From contig CALXWV010000013.1 in assembly GCA_944392515.1 (NCBI GenBank), forward strand, positions 1 through 32,515: a DNA stretch of 32,515 nt, read 5' to 3'. Positions 8,819-18,100 of this stretch are shown here, in pieces. Numbering within the stretch: the first letter of the stretch is position 1; every line of letters begins with the position of its first letter. The notes under the pieces were generated by a model. That model was not told where the DNA came from, made no database searches, and saw only the letters and a program-made list of their open reading frames with translations. Made by a program: the position numbers and the translations under genes. The stretch comes from an uncultured Clostridia bacterium (GTDB taxonomy: Bacteria; Bacillota; Clostridia; TANB77; CAG-508).

Positions 8819-9532
8819 CTAATTATTATCTACAAAAGTACCTATATTTTCGCCTTTTACAGCTCTTATAATATTTTCTGGATTGCTCATTGCGAATACA
8901 ACAAGTGGTATATTATTATCTTTGCAAAGTGAAATTGCAGTAGAATCCATAACCTTTAAATCTTTTTCTAATATTTCTTGGTAAGAAACATGATCTAATT
9001 TTTTAGCATTTTTATCTATCTTAGGATCAGCTGTATAAACTCCATCAATTGTTTTTGCAACTAGTATTGCATCAACATCCATTTCTGCTGCCCTTAAAGC
9101 TGCTGTTGTATCTGTTGAGAAAAATGGATGTCCTGTTCCACAAGCAAAAATTACTATTCTATCTTTATCTAAATGTCTTTCTGCTCTTCTTTGTATAAAT
9201 GGTTCTGCAATTTGTCTCATCTCAATTGCTGTTTGAAGTCTAGCTTGCATACCTCTTTTTTCAATAGCATCTTGAAGAGCTAGTCCATTCATAACAGTTG
9301 CAAGCATTCCCATGTAATCTGCAGTGGTTTTAACCATTCCTTCTCCATATTTTCCTCTCCAAAAATTGCCACCACCAACAACAATAGAAATTTTAACTCC
9401 CATATCATGAACCTTTTTTATTGCGTCACATATTCCATTCATTGTATCTTTATCTATACCAACTTTGTTATCTCCTGCTAGTGCTTCACCACTTAATTTT
9501 AATAATATTTTTTTATACTTAATATCTTCCAA
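8819..9532 (-). CDS. pyrH: UMP kinase
   Basis: The enzyme phosphorylates UMP to UDP in pyrimidine nucleotide synthesis, feeding the CTP synthase encoded at 25512-27101. The 237-residue protein belongs to the amino-acid kinase fold: [12 protein letters not shown] (phosphate loop), [40 protein letters not shown] and DGVYTADP. The start codon is TTG with AGGAG 8 bases upstream; no better ATG lies nearby. In most Firmicutes rpsB and tsf precede pyrH. Here a 227-base gap and rpiA lie upstream, so pyrH is the first gene of its transcript. Confidence 0.97.
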   Translation of the reverse strand: MEDIKYKKILLKLSGEALAGDNKVGIDKDTMNGICDAIKKVHDMGVKISIVVGGGNFWRGKYGEGMVKTTADYMGMLATVMNGLALQDAIEKRGMQARLQTAIEMRQIAEPFIQRRAERHLDKDRIVIFACGTGHPFFSTDTTAALRAAEMDVDAILVAKTIDGVYTADPKIDKNAKKLDHVSYQEILEKDLKVMDSTAISLCKDNNIPLVVFAMSNPENIIRAVKGENIGTFVDNN

Positions 9533-9601
9533 AGTTACCTCTCCTTTACTGTGCTTTTTTACAAGTACTTATGTAAATTTATATTTTTAATTTCATGGTG
9601 T

Positions 9602-9610
9602 ATTCTATCA
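9602..9610 (-). promoter_or_regulatory. Candidate extended -10 for the pyrH operon
   Basis: TGATAGAAT fits an extended -10 (TG-n-TATAAT, one mismatch) about 70 bases before pyrH. No clear -35 is seen at the right spacing. The rest of the 9533-9759 gap is AT-rich and holds only a weak AT-only inverted repeat at 9729-9750 after rpiA. Confidence 0.4.
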
Positions 9611-9759
9611 TAGAAAAGAAAAAACTTAAATAGATTTAGATAAAAAAATTAAGAAAGTATATAACATGTAAATGTAAATATTTTATCTTTTTAATTATTT
9701 ATTTTATAAGTCGATTTATCTAATATTTACTAAATTCTAATTAATTTAGTATTAATCTT

Positions 9760-10401
9760 TTATATAGTTATTATTTCTATATTTTTATAATTTAAAAATA
9801 GTCCAGATTCTATTACACCTGTTATTTCTTTTACCCTTTTTTCTAAGTCTTTTTCTATTTTTTCAAATTTTACATCTAATATTCCATTATTATTTTCAGT
9901 AAAGCCTCTATATGTAATATCCTCTGCTCCTAGTTTTTTTAACTCTTTAGATACATATTTAAGTGCTTGTGGAAATACTTCTATAGGTACTTTGCATTTT
10001 TGTCCTAGATAATCTACTATTTTAGTATTATCTACTAAAATGTAAGTTATAGGTGAAGCAATTATATTTAATTTTTCCTTAAACATAGCTGCACCTTTTC
10101 CTTTTATAAGCCATTTGTCTTTTAGAAATACTTCATCTGCTCCATCAAAAGCCCAATTAATCTCATTTTCTATTAAGTTTCCTATTTTTATTCCATACTT
10201 TTCACAAACTTCTTTTATTTCATTAGATGTTGGAATAGCTGTTATATTTAAGTGTTCTTTTAGTACTTTTTCTCCTATTTTTACTGCTGTTATATATGAA
10301 GTTGTTCCAGAACCAAAGCCTATAACGTCTCCATCACTTACTTTATCTAATATTTTTTCTGCTAGAGCTTCTTTTACTTCTCTATTTTCTATATTATCCA
10401 T
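9760..10401 (-). CDS. rpiA: Ribose-5-phosphate isomerase A
   Basis: The enzyme interconverts ribose 5-phosphate and ribulose 5-phosphate in the pentose phosphate pathway. It has 213 residues. Family motifs are GFGSGTTSY (phosphate loop, about 28-36), AIPTSNEI, the catalytic FDGADEV, and KGKGAAMFKEK, where most homologues read KGGGAAL-REK. An AAAGGA ribosome binding site precedes the ATG. It starts 11 bases after the stop of the DUF4143 ATPase gene, so it is likely transcribed from the ATPase promoter. No functional link between the two is evident. Confidence 0.95.
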   Translation of the reverse strand: MDNIENREVKEALAEKILDKVSDGDVIGFGSGTTSYITAVKIGEKVLKEHLNITAIPTSNEIKEVCEKYGIKIGNLIENEINWAFDGADEVFLKDKWLIKGKGAAMFKEKLNIIASPITYILVDNTKIVDYLGQKCKVPIEVFPQALKYVSKELKKLGAEDITYRGFTENNNGILDVKFEKIEKDLEKRVKEITGVIESGLFLNYKNIEIITI

Positions 10402-10412
10402 AATAATCCTTT

Positions 10413-11720
10413 CTATATTTTAATTATACTTTCTATATTACCAATACTATACAATGGTATATTAATTATTGCATCATCTTTTTTATAATTTGCCATTGAT
10501 GTTCTTACATTAATTTTTGAATTATATTTTTGTATAAACGACTTTAAGCTTTTGGCTTGAAGGCCTTCACCTGATTTAACTTCTATTGGAACATTATCTT
10601 TTCCTATTTGAGTTATAAAATCCAACTCTGCTATTCCAGTTTCTGATGACCAATAAAACACATCTAACTGTGTGCATTCTTTTAATTGACAAAGTACATA
10701 TTGTTCTGTTAGGCTTCCTTTAAATTCTTTAAAAACATCGTTTCCTTCTAGCAATGTTTTTATATCTACTCCAGCCATAGCACAAAGCAAACCAACATCT
10801 AAAAGATATAACTTAAAAGCATTAAAATCTTGATATGCTGAAAGTGGAACTTTACTGTTATTAACTCTATTAACTTGATACACAAGTCCACAATCTATTA
10901 ACCAAGATAAAGCTATTTCATATTCTCTAGCTCTAGCTCCTTCTCTTACTAAACCATAGATAAACTTTTTATTTTCTTTTGCAAGCTGAGTAGGAATATT
11001 ATTCCATAATTGCCTTATTCTTGGAACAATATTACTTGGTGCATGTTTTGAAAAATCTTGCTCATATGCTTCTAGTAATTTTTTTTGTATATCTCGAACT
11101 TCTAATAAATTTTTGTTTTGTACATAAGAATTAACTACTTCTGGCATACCACCTATGTATAAATATAGTTTCAAATATTCCTTTAGTTTATTATCAAATA
11201 CATTTATCATATCAAAGTCATTATTTAATAGTAAATTTAATAATTGCTCTTCTCCTAGAGCTTCCATAAATTCAAAAAAACTTAATGGTGCTAAATCTAG
11301 AAAATCTACTTTTCCAACTGGAAATGAAGTTCCTTCGTGTATAGCCACACCCAAAAGTGAACCAGCTGATATTATATGATACTCCCTTGCATTTTCATTA
11401 AAATATTTTAATGCCTTTAATGCTTTAGGATTTTCCTGAATTTCATCAAAAATTAATAATGTATTTTCCGGCTCTATCTTAACACCTGATTCAATTTCTA
11501 AACCCTGAATAATTCTATTCAAATCAAAGTCTTCTTCAAAAAGTTTACTCATTCTAGTATTATCGTCAAAATTTATATATGCACACTTTTCATAATACTT
11601 TTTTCCAAACTCTTTCATTAGCCATGTTTTTCCGACTTGCCTTGCTCCTCTTATTATTAGAGGTTTTCTATTCTTTGATTCCTTCCATTTTTTTAGTTCT
11701 TCTATTTTATTTCTATACAT
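10413..11720 (-). CDS. AAA+ ATPase with DUF4143 domain (COG1373-like)
   Basis: This 435-residue cytoplasmic protein has an N-terminal AAA_14-type ATPase: Walker A GARQVGKT at about residues 25-32 and Walker B LLIFDEIQ at about 89-96, followed by the sensor-like HIISAGSLLG. The C-terminal DUF4143 part contains the family-typical LYLLDVGLLCAMAG, the LTEQYVLCQL helix and FYWSSETGIAELDFI...VPIEVKSGE, which resembles a nuclease-fold core (E-x-D...E-x-K). The cellular role of this family is unknown. It has a clear promoter (11756-11784) with a repeat array upstream (11804-11920), and rpiA follows closely. A distant paralogue lies at 31180-32373. Confidence 0.92.
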   Translation of the reverse strand: MYRNKIEELKKWKESKNRKPLIIRGARQVGKTWLMKEFGKKYYEKCAYINFDDNTRMSKLFEEDFDLNRIIQGLEIESGVKIEPENTLLIFDEIQENPKALKALKYFNENAREYHIISAGSLLGVAIHEGTSFPVGKVDFLDLAPLSFFEFMEALGEEQLLNLLLNNDFDMINVFDNKLKEYLKLYLYIGGMPEVVNSYVQNKNLLEVRDIQKKLLEAYEQDFSKHAPSNIVPRIRQLWNNIPTQLAKENKKFIYGLVREGARAREYEIALSWLIDCGLVYQVNRVNNSKVPLSAYQDFNAFKLYLLDVGLLCAMAGVDIKTLLEGNDVFKEFKGSLTEQYVLCQLKECTQLDVFYWSSETGIAELDFITQIGKDNVPIEVKSGEGLQAKSLKSFIQKYNSKINVRTSMANYKKDDAIINIPLYSIGNIESIIKI

Positions 11721-11755
11721 ATAACAACTCCTTTAAACCTTGGATTATATTATAT

Positions 11756-11784
11756 ATAATACCATAATTTTCACAAAAAGTAAA
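11756..11784 (-). promoter_or_regulatory. Promoter of the DUF4143 ATPase-rpiA unit
   Basis: On the minus strand a -35 box TTTACT (11784-11779) and an extended -10 TGGTATTAT (box 11761-11756) are 17 bases apart. The region downstream is a run of AT repeats. The gene's AAAGGAG binding site follows about 25 bases later. Confidence 0.6.
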
Positions 11785-11803
11785 TGAGTTTTTATATTTA
11801 TTT

Positions 11804-11920
11804 CACATTTTAGTAATCACTTTTATATAATTTTGCACATTTTAGTAACGACTTTTTGTTATTATTATCACATTTTGATAACGACTTTTAAAATAATTTA
11901 TACATTTTATAATAACTTTT
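11804..11920 (-). repeat. Four degenerate 20-bp direct repeats at 32-33 bp period
   Basis: On the plus strand the units begin at 11804, 11836, 11869 and 11901 with (C/T)ACATTTT, followed by (A/G/A)(G/T)(T/A)AA(T/C)(C/G)ACTTTT-like sequence; the minus-strand consensus is AAAAGTCGTTACTAAAATGTG. Units 2 and 3 match best and unit 4 is weakest. The 12-13 bases between units are plain AT and differ. The array ends 20 bp upstream of the -35 box of the DUF4143 ATPase gene. The period is three helical turns, so proteins bound to it would face the same side. It may be an operator array; its binding protein is unknown. Confidence 0.75.
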
Positions 11921-11959
11921 ATTTTTTTGATTAATTGCTCTATATCTTAATCAAAAAAT

Positions 11960-12007
11960 AAAATGCAGGTAAACTTGTGAAATTTCACATAATTTTACCT
12001 ACATTTT
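11960..12007 (-). terminator. Long hairpin, likely terminator of the giant gene
   Basis: Arms AAAATGTAGGTAAA and TTTACCTGCATTTT pair over 14 bp with one G-T, and the inner loop holds a second palindrome, TGTGAAATTTCACA. On the minus strand it is followed by ATTTTTTG. It lies 112 bases after the stop of the giant gene, and the T-rich flanks may make it work both ways. Together with 11804-11920 and 12069-12100 it accounts for most of the structure in the 398-base gap 11721-12118, where I see no gene. Confidence 0.6.
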
Positions 12008-12068
12008 TATTTATTGTTTTATTATTTTATATAGTTATTACTCCTATTACAATATTCATATATATTGC

Positions 12069-12100
12069 ACGGCTGTAAGACCTAAGGCCTTACTAGCCGT
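12069..12100. other. GC-rich stem-loop just downstream of the variable region
   Basis: ACGGCT pairs with AGCCGT and inner GTAAG pairs with CTTAC, with a one-base bulge and a CCTAAGG loop that can pair further. It starts 18 bases after the stop codon of the giant gene. A run of T follows it only on the plus strand, where there is no gene to terminate; in the gene's own direction there is no T run. A hairpin or cruciform 3' of the variable region is required for efficient retrohoming in the Bordetella phage DGR, so this may be its counterpart. That role is inference. Confidence 0.6.
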
Positions 12101-12118
12101 TTTTTACTCTATTTCCCA

Positions 12119-15100
12119 CTAGTCTGCTATTTGATATGGACTTGAGCGACTTCCATCTCCTGAACCTAACTTGATATTAGATTTTAGAGAAACTACGGGG
12201 CGGAGATAGCCATAATTGTTGCTCGCGTAGCTGCGCGAGTCGAACAAGCTGCTACCGAGCAAGTAACTCATACTACCCACGCCGCGAAGCCCGAATGTCG
12301 CATTAGACGAGCCAGTATCGACACAACGCGAGGCAAGCCATTGGTATCCGCTAACTCCGTGGATTAAATTATGAAATGTGCTGTTTTTATAATAGCTATT
12401 ATTCATTGACCTAATATAATATGTCTGCGTTACTGTTAATCCCTCTGTGCTTGCTTGGCTATAAGTTTCTGTTGTAGGGCTAGTATAATAGCTATCACTT
12501 TGTCCTATTCCATCTGTTTTAGTTGTCGTTGTATTTATTCCTGAGCCGTTTTCCTGTGCATATAAATTTGGATAATATGCATATGAACCTGTAAATGTTT
12601 TTGTCTCTCCGTATGCTACTGTACCTTCATAACTATGAACATATTCTAAGCCTGCTTCATTCATTCCTTTTTCTACATCTTCTATTGTTAAACTTCTTGC
12701 TGTTGCACCTAAACTATCGTTACTATATAGTTCATCTGCTATGTCATTTAATAGATATACTCCATTGTTATATCCAAGTGCGCCTTTAAATTCGAAAGTT
12801 TTAGTCGATGCTAATGCACTACTTATTAAGTCTACTGTTCCATCATCATTTATGCTTAGTACCCTCCAGCTTAAACTATCTACTTTTGAAATTGTTTGGT
12901 CTGTGCTAGATCCACTTTCTGATGCTTTTAATGGATAACTGCTTTTTGTTTCTGAGCCTGGCGTATATGCCACATAGTCTCCTACTTGTAGTTCATCTAT
13001 ATATTCTGGTGCTTTTTTATTTACTGTTCCTAAGAATAATGCTACTCTAAAGCCTACTGCTTGGTCAGCTGTATTTGATGAGCTAAATCTTCCTATGACA
13101 GGTTCGTCTGTAGATAAGAAGCCGTAGAAACCACCTCTAGATACTTTGGTTGCTTCTGGATTTGAGTAACGTTCTGTTGTCCACTCATATACGTTACCAC
13201 CCATATCATATAGATGTTTAACAGCGGTTGTTCTTCCTGTTTCTATAAGTGCACTTGCATTTGTTTGAGTCTTTCCACCATATTGAGTGTTATAATAGTT
13301 ACCTTGACTTGAATTTGTCAAATAACTTGAATTTCCTGTTTGCTCTAAGAACTTAAGTGCTGTATCCCAAGCATAACTACTTGGTAAGTTTGTTGTTCCT
13401 GAATAACCTTCTACAGTGGCCATATTTTCTGCTAAGCTTCTTGCTTCACTTTGTGTTACATAGTTGTATACATCTTTTCCTTGTTTTATCTCTACTTTTG
13501 CCGATGTTCCAGAGCTTTCTGTTCTTACTCCACTGCTTACTCCAGCCTCATATCTTCCTAAGTAGAATCCGTGGTTATTAACTGCACTTGTTTTTTCACT
13601 TTGATTTAAACTTTCTGCAAAGTATTCTGATGAACTAGATGATGTTTTTATTTTCATACTATTGGTATCTGAATCTGTTCCACCATTTACCCAGCCTGAG
13701 TATACATATCTGTTATAATTTATTGTTTTTGTTCCTGAACTTGTATTTATTGTTCCTACTGGTATCCATACAAATTCATTTCCGCTTCCATCTTTTACTA
13801 CAACTCCATTATCTACTGTTGGCTCATATGGATCACCTGAGTTTGGATCTTGTTCTGGTGTAAAGCCTTTTGGTATAGTTATTGGATTTTTATTTTTATC
13901 TGTTGTAGGTGTATCTTCTGGTACTGGATCTCCATTTTTAACTATAACACCTAAATCTGAAAGATTTGGATCTACATTTGTTATTGCTTTTGAGGTTGCA
14001 GTTCCAACGTTTTCTGTAGTATTTCTTTCATCCCATAATCTTGCATAAACAGTTAGATTACTTGATACTGTAATTGGTCCTGTATATTTTTGATAACTAC
14101 TTCCATTTGTACTATATTGAAGTGTATATCCTGAAACTGTAGTAGATATAGTTACTGTTATAGGTTTATTTGTCCATTTTGTATTGCTTAATTTAAATGT
14201 TGTATTAGAACTATTAAGTGTTGGAACTAATACTGTTTGTTTGTTAACTGTAGCTTGACCAACATTTCCTGCATTATCCTTAAAGGTTACTTTTATATTA
14301 TAAGTAGTATTATCATCTAAGTTATTAAATGTATGTGTTGTAGATGATGTTTCTTTTCCATCTTGAGTATATGTTGTAGCTGATGATTTCTTAATATAAT
14401 AAATATATTTTGGTGATGATACAGTTCCTTGTCCATCCTTTATTCCAGGTACTGTTACACTTATTGATTTTGATGTTGATGTAGCTGTTATACTTCCATT
14501 AAGTGTTGGTACTGTATTATCAAAATAATATGGTCCAAAGTGAGTTACTGCACTTGTATTTCCTGCTTGATCAGATAAGCATCCTGCTTGAATCCATAAA
14601 TAATATGTTCCAGTATAACTGCTTCCGCTTACTGTATAACTTATTGATTTAGTTCCTGCTGTATTTGTTCCAGTTAATGTTGAGAAACTTGTTGGTGCTG
14701 TTGCACTTGATGTCGACCATGCATATTTTAAGCTTTGATTTACTTTAAATCCTGCAATATTACTGTCATAGTTTGTATCAGTTGCTGTTATCTTTACAGA
14801 TTTTGTTTTTGCATAAGTAGAATCACTTGCTGGACTTGCTGATATTGTTGGTGCTTTATTATCTATATATGCAATATTAGCTGTAGCTACACTTCCTTCA
14901 TTTCCTGCATCATCAACAATTTTTGCATAAATTGTTGTGTTTTGTGATACTGTAAATGCTTTAGAATATCTTGTATAACTTCCTGATGTACCTACTCTAT
15001 ATTCTATATGAAGGTTACTTGCACTTTGTGAATTTGTTATTGTTACTGTTACTGGTCCTTTTGTCCAACTAGATGGTGATAAGCTTATATTTATTGCTGC

Positions 15101-18100
15101 AGTTCCTGCTGGAATACTTCCTGTCGTTATTTGTTCTGTTGTTTTTGTTGTAGTATTTCCTGCACCATCTTTAACAGTTACTGTTACTGTATATTTAGTT
15201 CCTTGCTTTAATCCACTAAAGGTATGTGATGCTCCATCTGTAGCAGTTGCTGTATAAGTTCCACCTACTTGATTTATTGTATAACTGTATGATGCTATTC
15301 CTGAATGAACATCAGTTGCTGTTGTAGTTACTTTTATAGAACTTGTTGTTCCTGTATGACTTAGCGATACAGTTGGCGGTGTATTATCTACTAAATATGG
15401 TCCTGCTCCTGATATTAATTCATTGCTTGCTTTATCATAAGCTAATATCCACAAATATCTATTTCCTGAACCAGAGTTTATTGTAATATTTCCATTATTA
15501 GTAAATGATGTTGTTATACTTGATGCTGCTGGTTTTGAATTTGTAGTTGTCCATACATATTTTAGTGAACTTGCATTTAAGTTTGTATCTGAAACAGAAA
15601 CTTTTACTGTTTGAGATTTTGCAGCTGTTGTATTTTTATTTGGTGTAAATGTTACTGTTGGAATTGTGTTATCAAAATTAAACACATTATCTGTTTTCTT
15701 TATTGTTGTATTTCCAGCTGAATCTTTTGCAATTACCCATAAATAATAATTTCCATTTAAAGTACTATTAGATACGCTTCCTCCATTTGTATATGTGCTT
15801 GCTGAGCCAAATGAACTTTCTGTAATTCCACTAGATGATGTACTCCATAAGTATTTTAAAGAACTTGTATTAATACTTGAATATCCATCATCTGCTATAT
15901 TTACTGTTGTTGATTGTACCTTTTTAGGTGTCGTATTTCCATTTGTTCCAAAAGTAATTGTTGGAGCTGTATTATCTAACTTGAATACTCCTGAACATTT
16001 ATAGCTTGAGTTACCTAAGCTATCTTCTACATATACCCATAAGTACCAATCTCCTGAACCTGAGTTCTTAGTTATTGTTCCACCATTTGTGAATGTTCCT
16101 GTAAATGCACTATTTGCAGGTTGAGATGTACTTTGAGTCCATACATATTTTCTAACTGTAGCATCTCCTGCATTTACCGTTACACTTTGAGATTTTGCAT
16201 AAGTACTATTTCCATTTGGTGAGAAAGTAATACTTGGTGCTTGATTATCTAATGTATATGGTCCAAAATGTGCTACTGCATTTGTGTTGCCTGCTCTATC
16301 TGATATTGAACCACCTTGTATCCACAAATAATAGTTTCCTGTATATTTTGGTGTTGTTATACTGAATGTTGCTGTTTTTGCTCCAGCTGTATTTGTACTT
16401 GTAGCAGTTAGGTTATATGTTGGTGCAGTTGTACTTGATGTTGTCCATCCATATTTTATAGTTTTTCCAGCTGTAAATCCAGATATATTACTATCAAAGT
16501 TTGTATCTGTTGCTGTTACTGTTATAGTTTTTGTTTGAGTAGCTGTTGCTTCTGTTGAAGGCTGTGCTGATAATGTTGGTGCTCCTCTATCTATATTTGT
16601 TATATTTATTATTATTTCTGAACCTGCATTACCTGCTGAATCTTTTGGCCTTGCATATATTGTCTTATTAGTTGTAACTGTTATTCCTGATCCACCTATT
16701 GTATAACTTTGCCAAGTTCCACTTGCTCCATCTTTATATTCTATGCTATATCCTGAATATCCACTATTTAGTCTAAGAGTTAATACAACATTTCCTTTTG
16801 TCCAACTATTTGGATTTAAATTATAGCTTAATACTGTTGCACCTTGTGCGACTGATCCAGTTGTTACTGTTAATTCTTTAGATGTTTTATTTCCAACATT
16901 ATCTGTTACTTCTACTTTTATTGTATATTGAGTTTTTGCTGTTAATCCTGTAAATCTATGTGTTGATCCATCTTTTACCGCATTTCCATAACTTCCTGTA
17001 CCTTTTTTAATATAGTAAGTGTATGATGACCCGTTTACTCCTGATTGTGAATCAGATGCAGTTGCTATAATTCCTATTGTATTTGATGCTACAGTAGTAT
17101 TTAAAGACTCTAATGATAAGCTTAGTGATGGTGCTGTATTATCTATATAAAATGGATTTGTTGTTCCAATTATATTAGAGTTACCAGCATTATCTTCTAC
17201 ATATACCCATAAATACCAATTGTTACCTGTTACACCACTTGGACTTGCTATAGCTCCTCCATTTGTAAATGCTCTTCCTGCTGTTGTTATTGTATCTGGT
17301 TTTGTTTTACTTTGAGTCCATTGATATTTAAGTTTACTTGTATTTACATTTGAATTATTATCTGTTACGTTTACTGTTACAGAATAACTCTTACTCCAAG
17401 ATTTTGTGTTTCCATCTGGATTAAATGTTACTGTTGGTGCTGTATTATCTAAGTTAAATGGTCCTATATTTTGAGTTGTATAGTTTCCTAGTTTATCCTC
17501 TGCATATATCCATAAATGATAATTATTTCCTGTTGCACCTGCTGGAGTATTGATTGCACTTCCACTTGTAAATGTTGTTCCATTTTTTAATGTATCATTT
17601 GTTGGTGTGCTATCTCCATTAATCCATACATATTTTGGCATTCCTGTTTGCATACCTGAGTTTGCATCAGCTGCATTTACTGTAACTGTATGTGATTTCT
17701 TTGCTGTAGTATAATCACCTTGTGTATATGTTATTTTTGGTCCTTCATTATCTAAATAATATGGTCCTACTTTTATTTCATCACTATTTCCATATTTATC
17801 TTCAACTTTTAACCAAAGATAATAGTCATTTCCTGTTACATTATCTGGGCTTGGTATTTTATCTCCTGTACTGATTTTAGTTCCATTGTTATCTAAATCT
17901 GGTTGAGTACTTGAACCCTTTACCCATTGATATTTTAAGTTTGTTATTTCATCTTGGTTACCATCTGGATATGTTAAAGTTATATCATAATGCTTTTGAT
18001 ATGTTGTACTTCCGTTTGGTGAGAAAGTAATTTTAGGTACTTCATTTATAAGGACATATGGTCCAAATTTCATTGCATTAGAAGTATTTCCTGCTTGATC

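Noticed and set aside
9729..9750. Terminator after rpiA
   Set aside because: The inverted repeat ACTAAATT/AATTTAGT is nearly all A and T and no T run follows on the minus strand.
11804..11920. CRISPR array
   Set aside because: Only four degenerate units, with 12-13 base AT-rich gaps too short to be spacers, and no cas genes.
12119..12180. LPxTG-type cell wall sorting signal at the C-terminus of the giant protein
   Set aside because: The protein ends SRSSPYQIAD directly after the lectin-like domain, with no LPxTG, hydrophobic stretch or basic tail.
13045..13800. Active formylglycine-generating enzyme
   Set aside because: The domain has the fold signatures but no cysteine at all, and it is part of a giant surface protein. 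It is better read as a lectin-fold binding domain.
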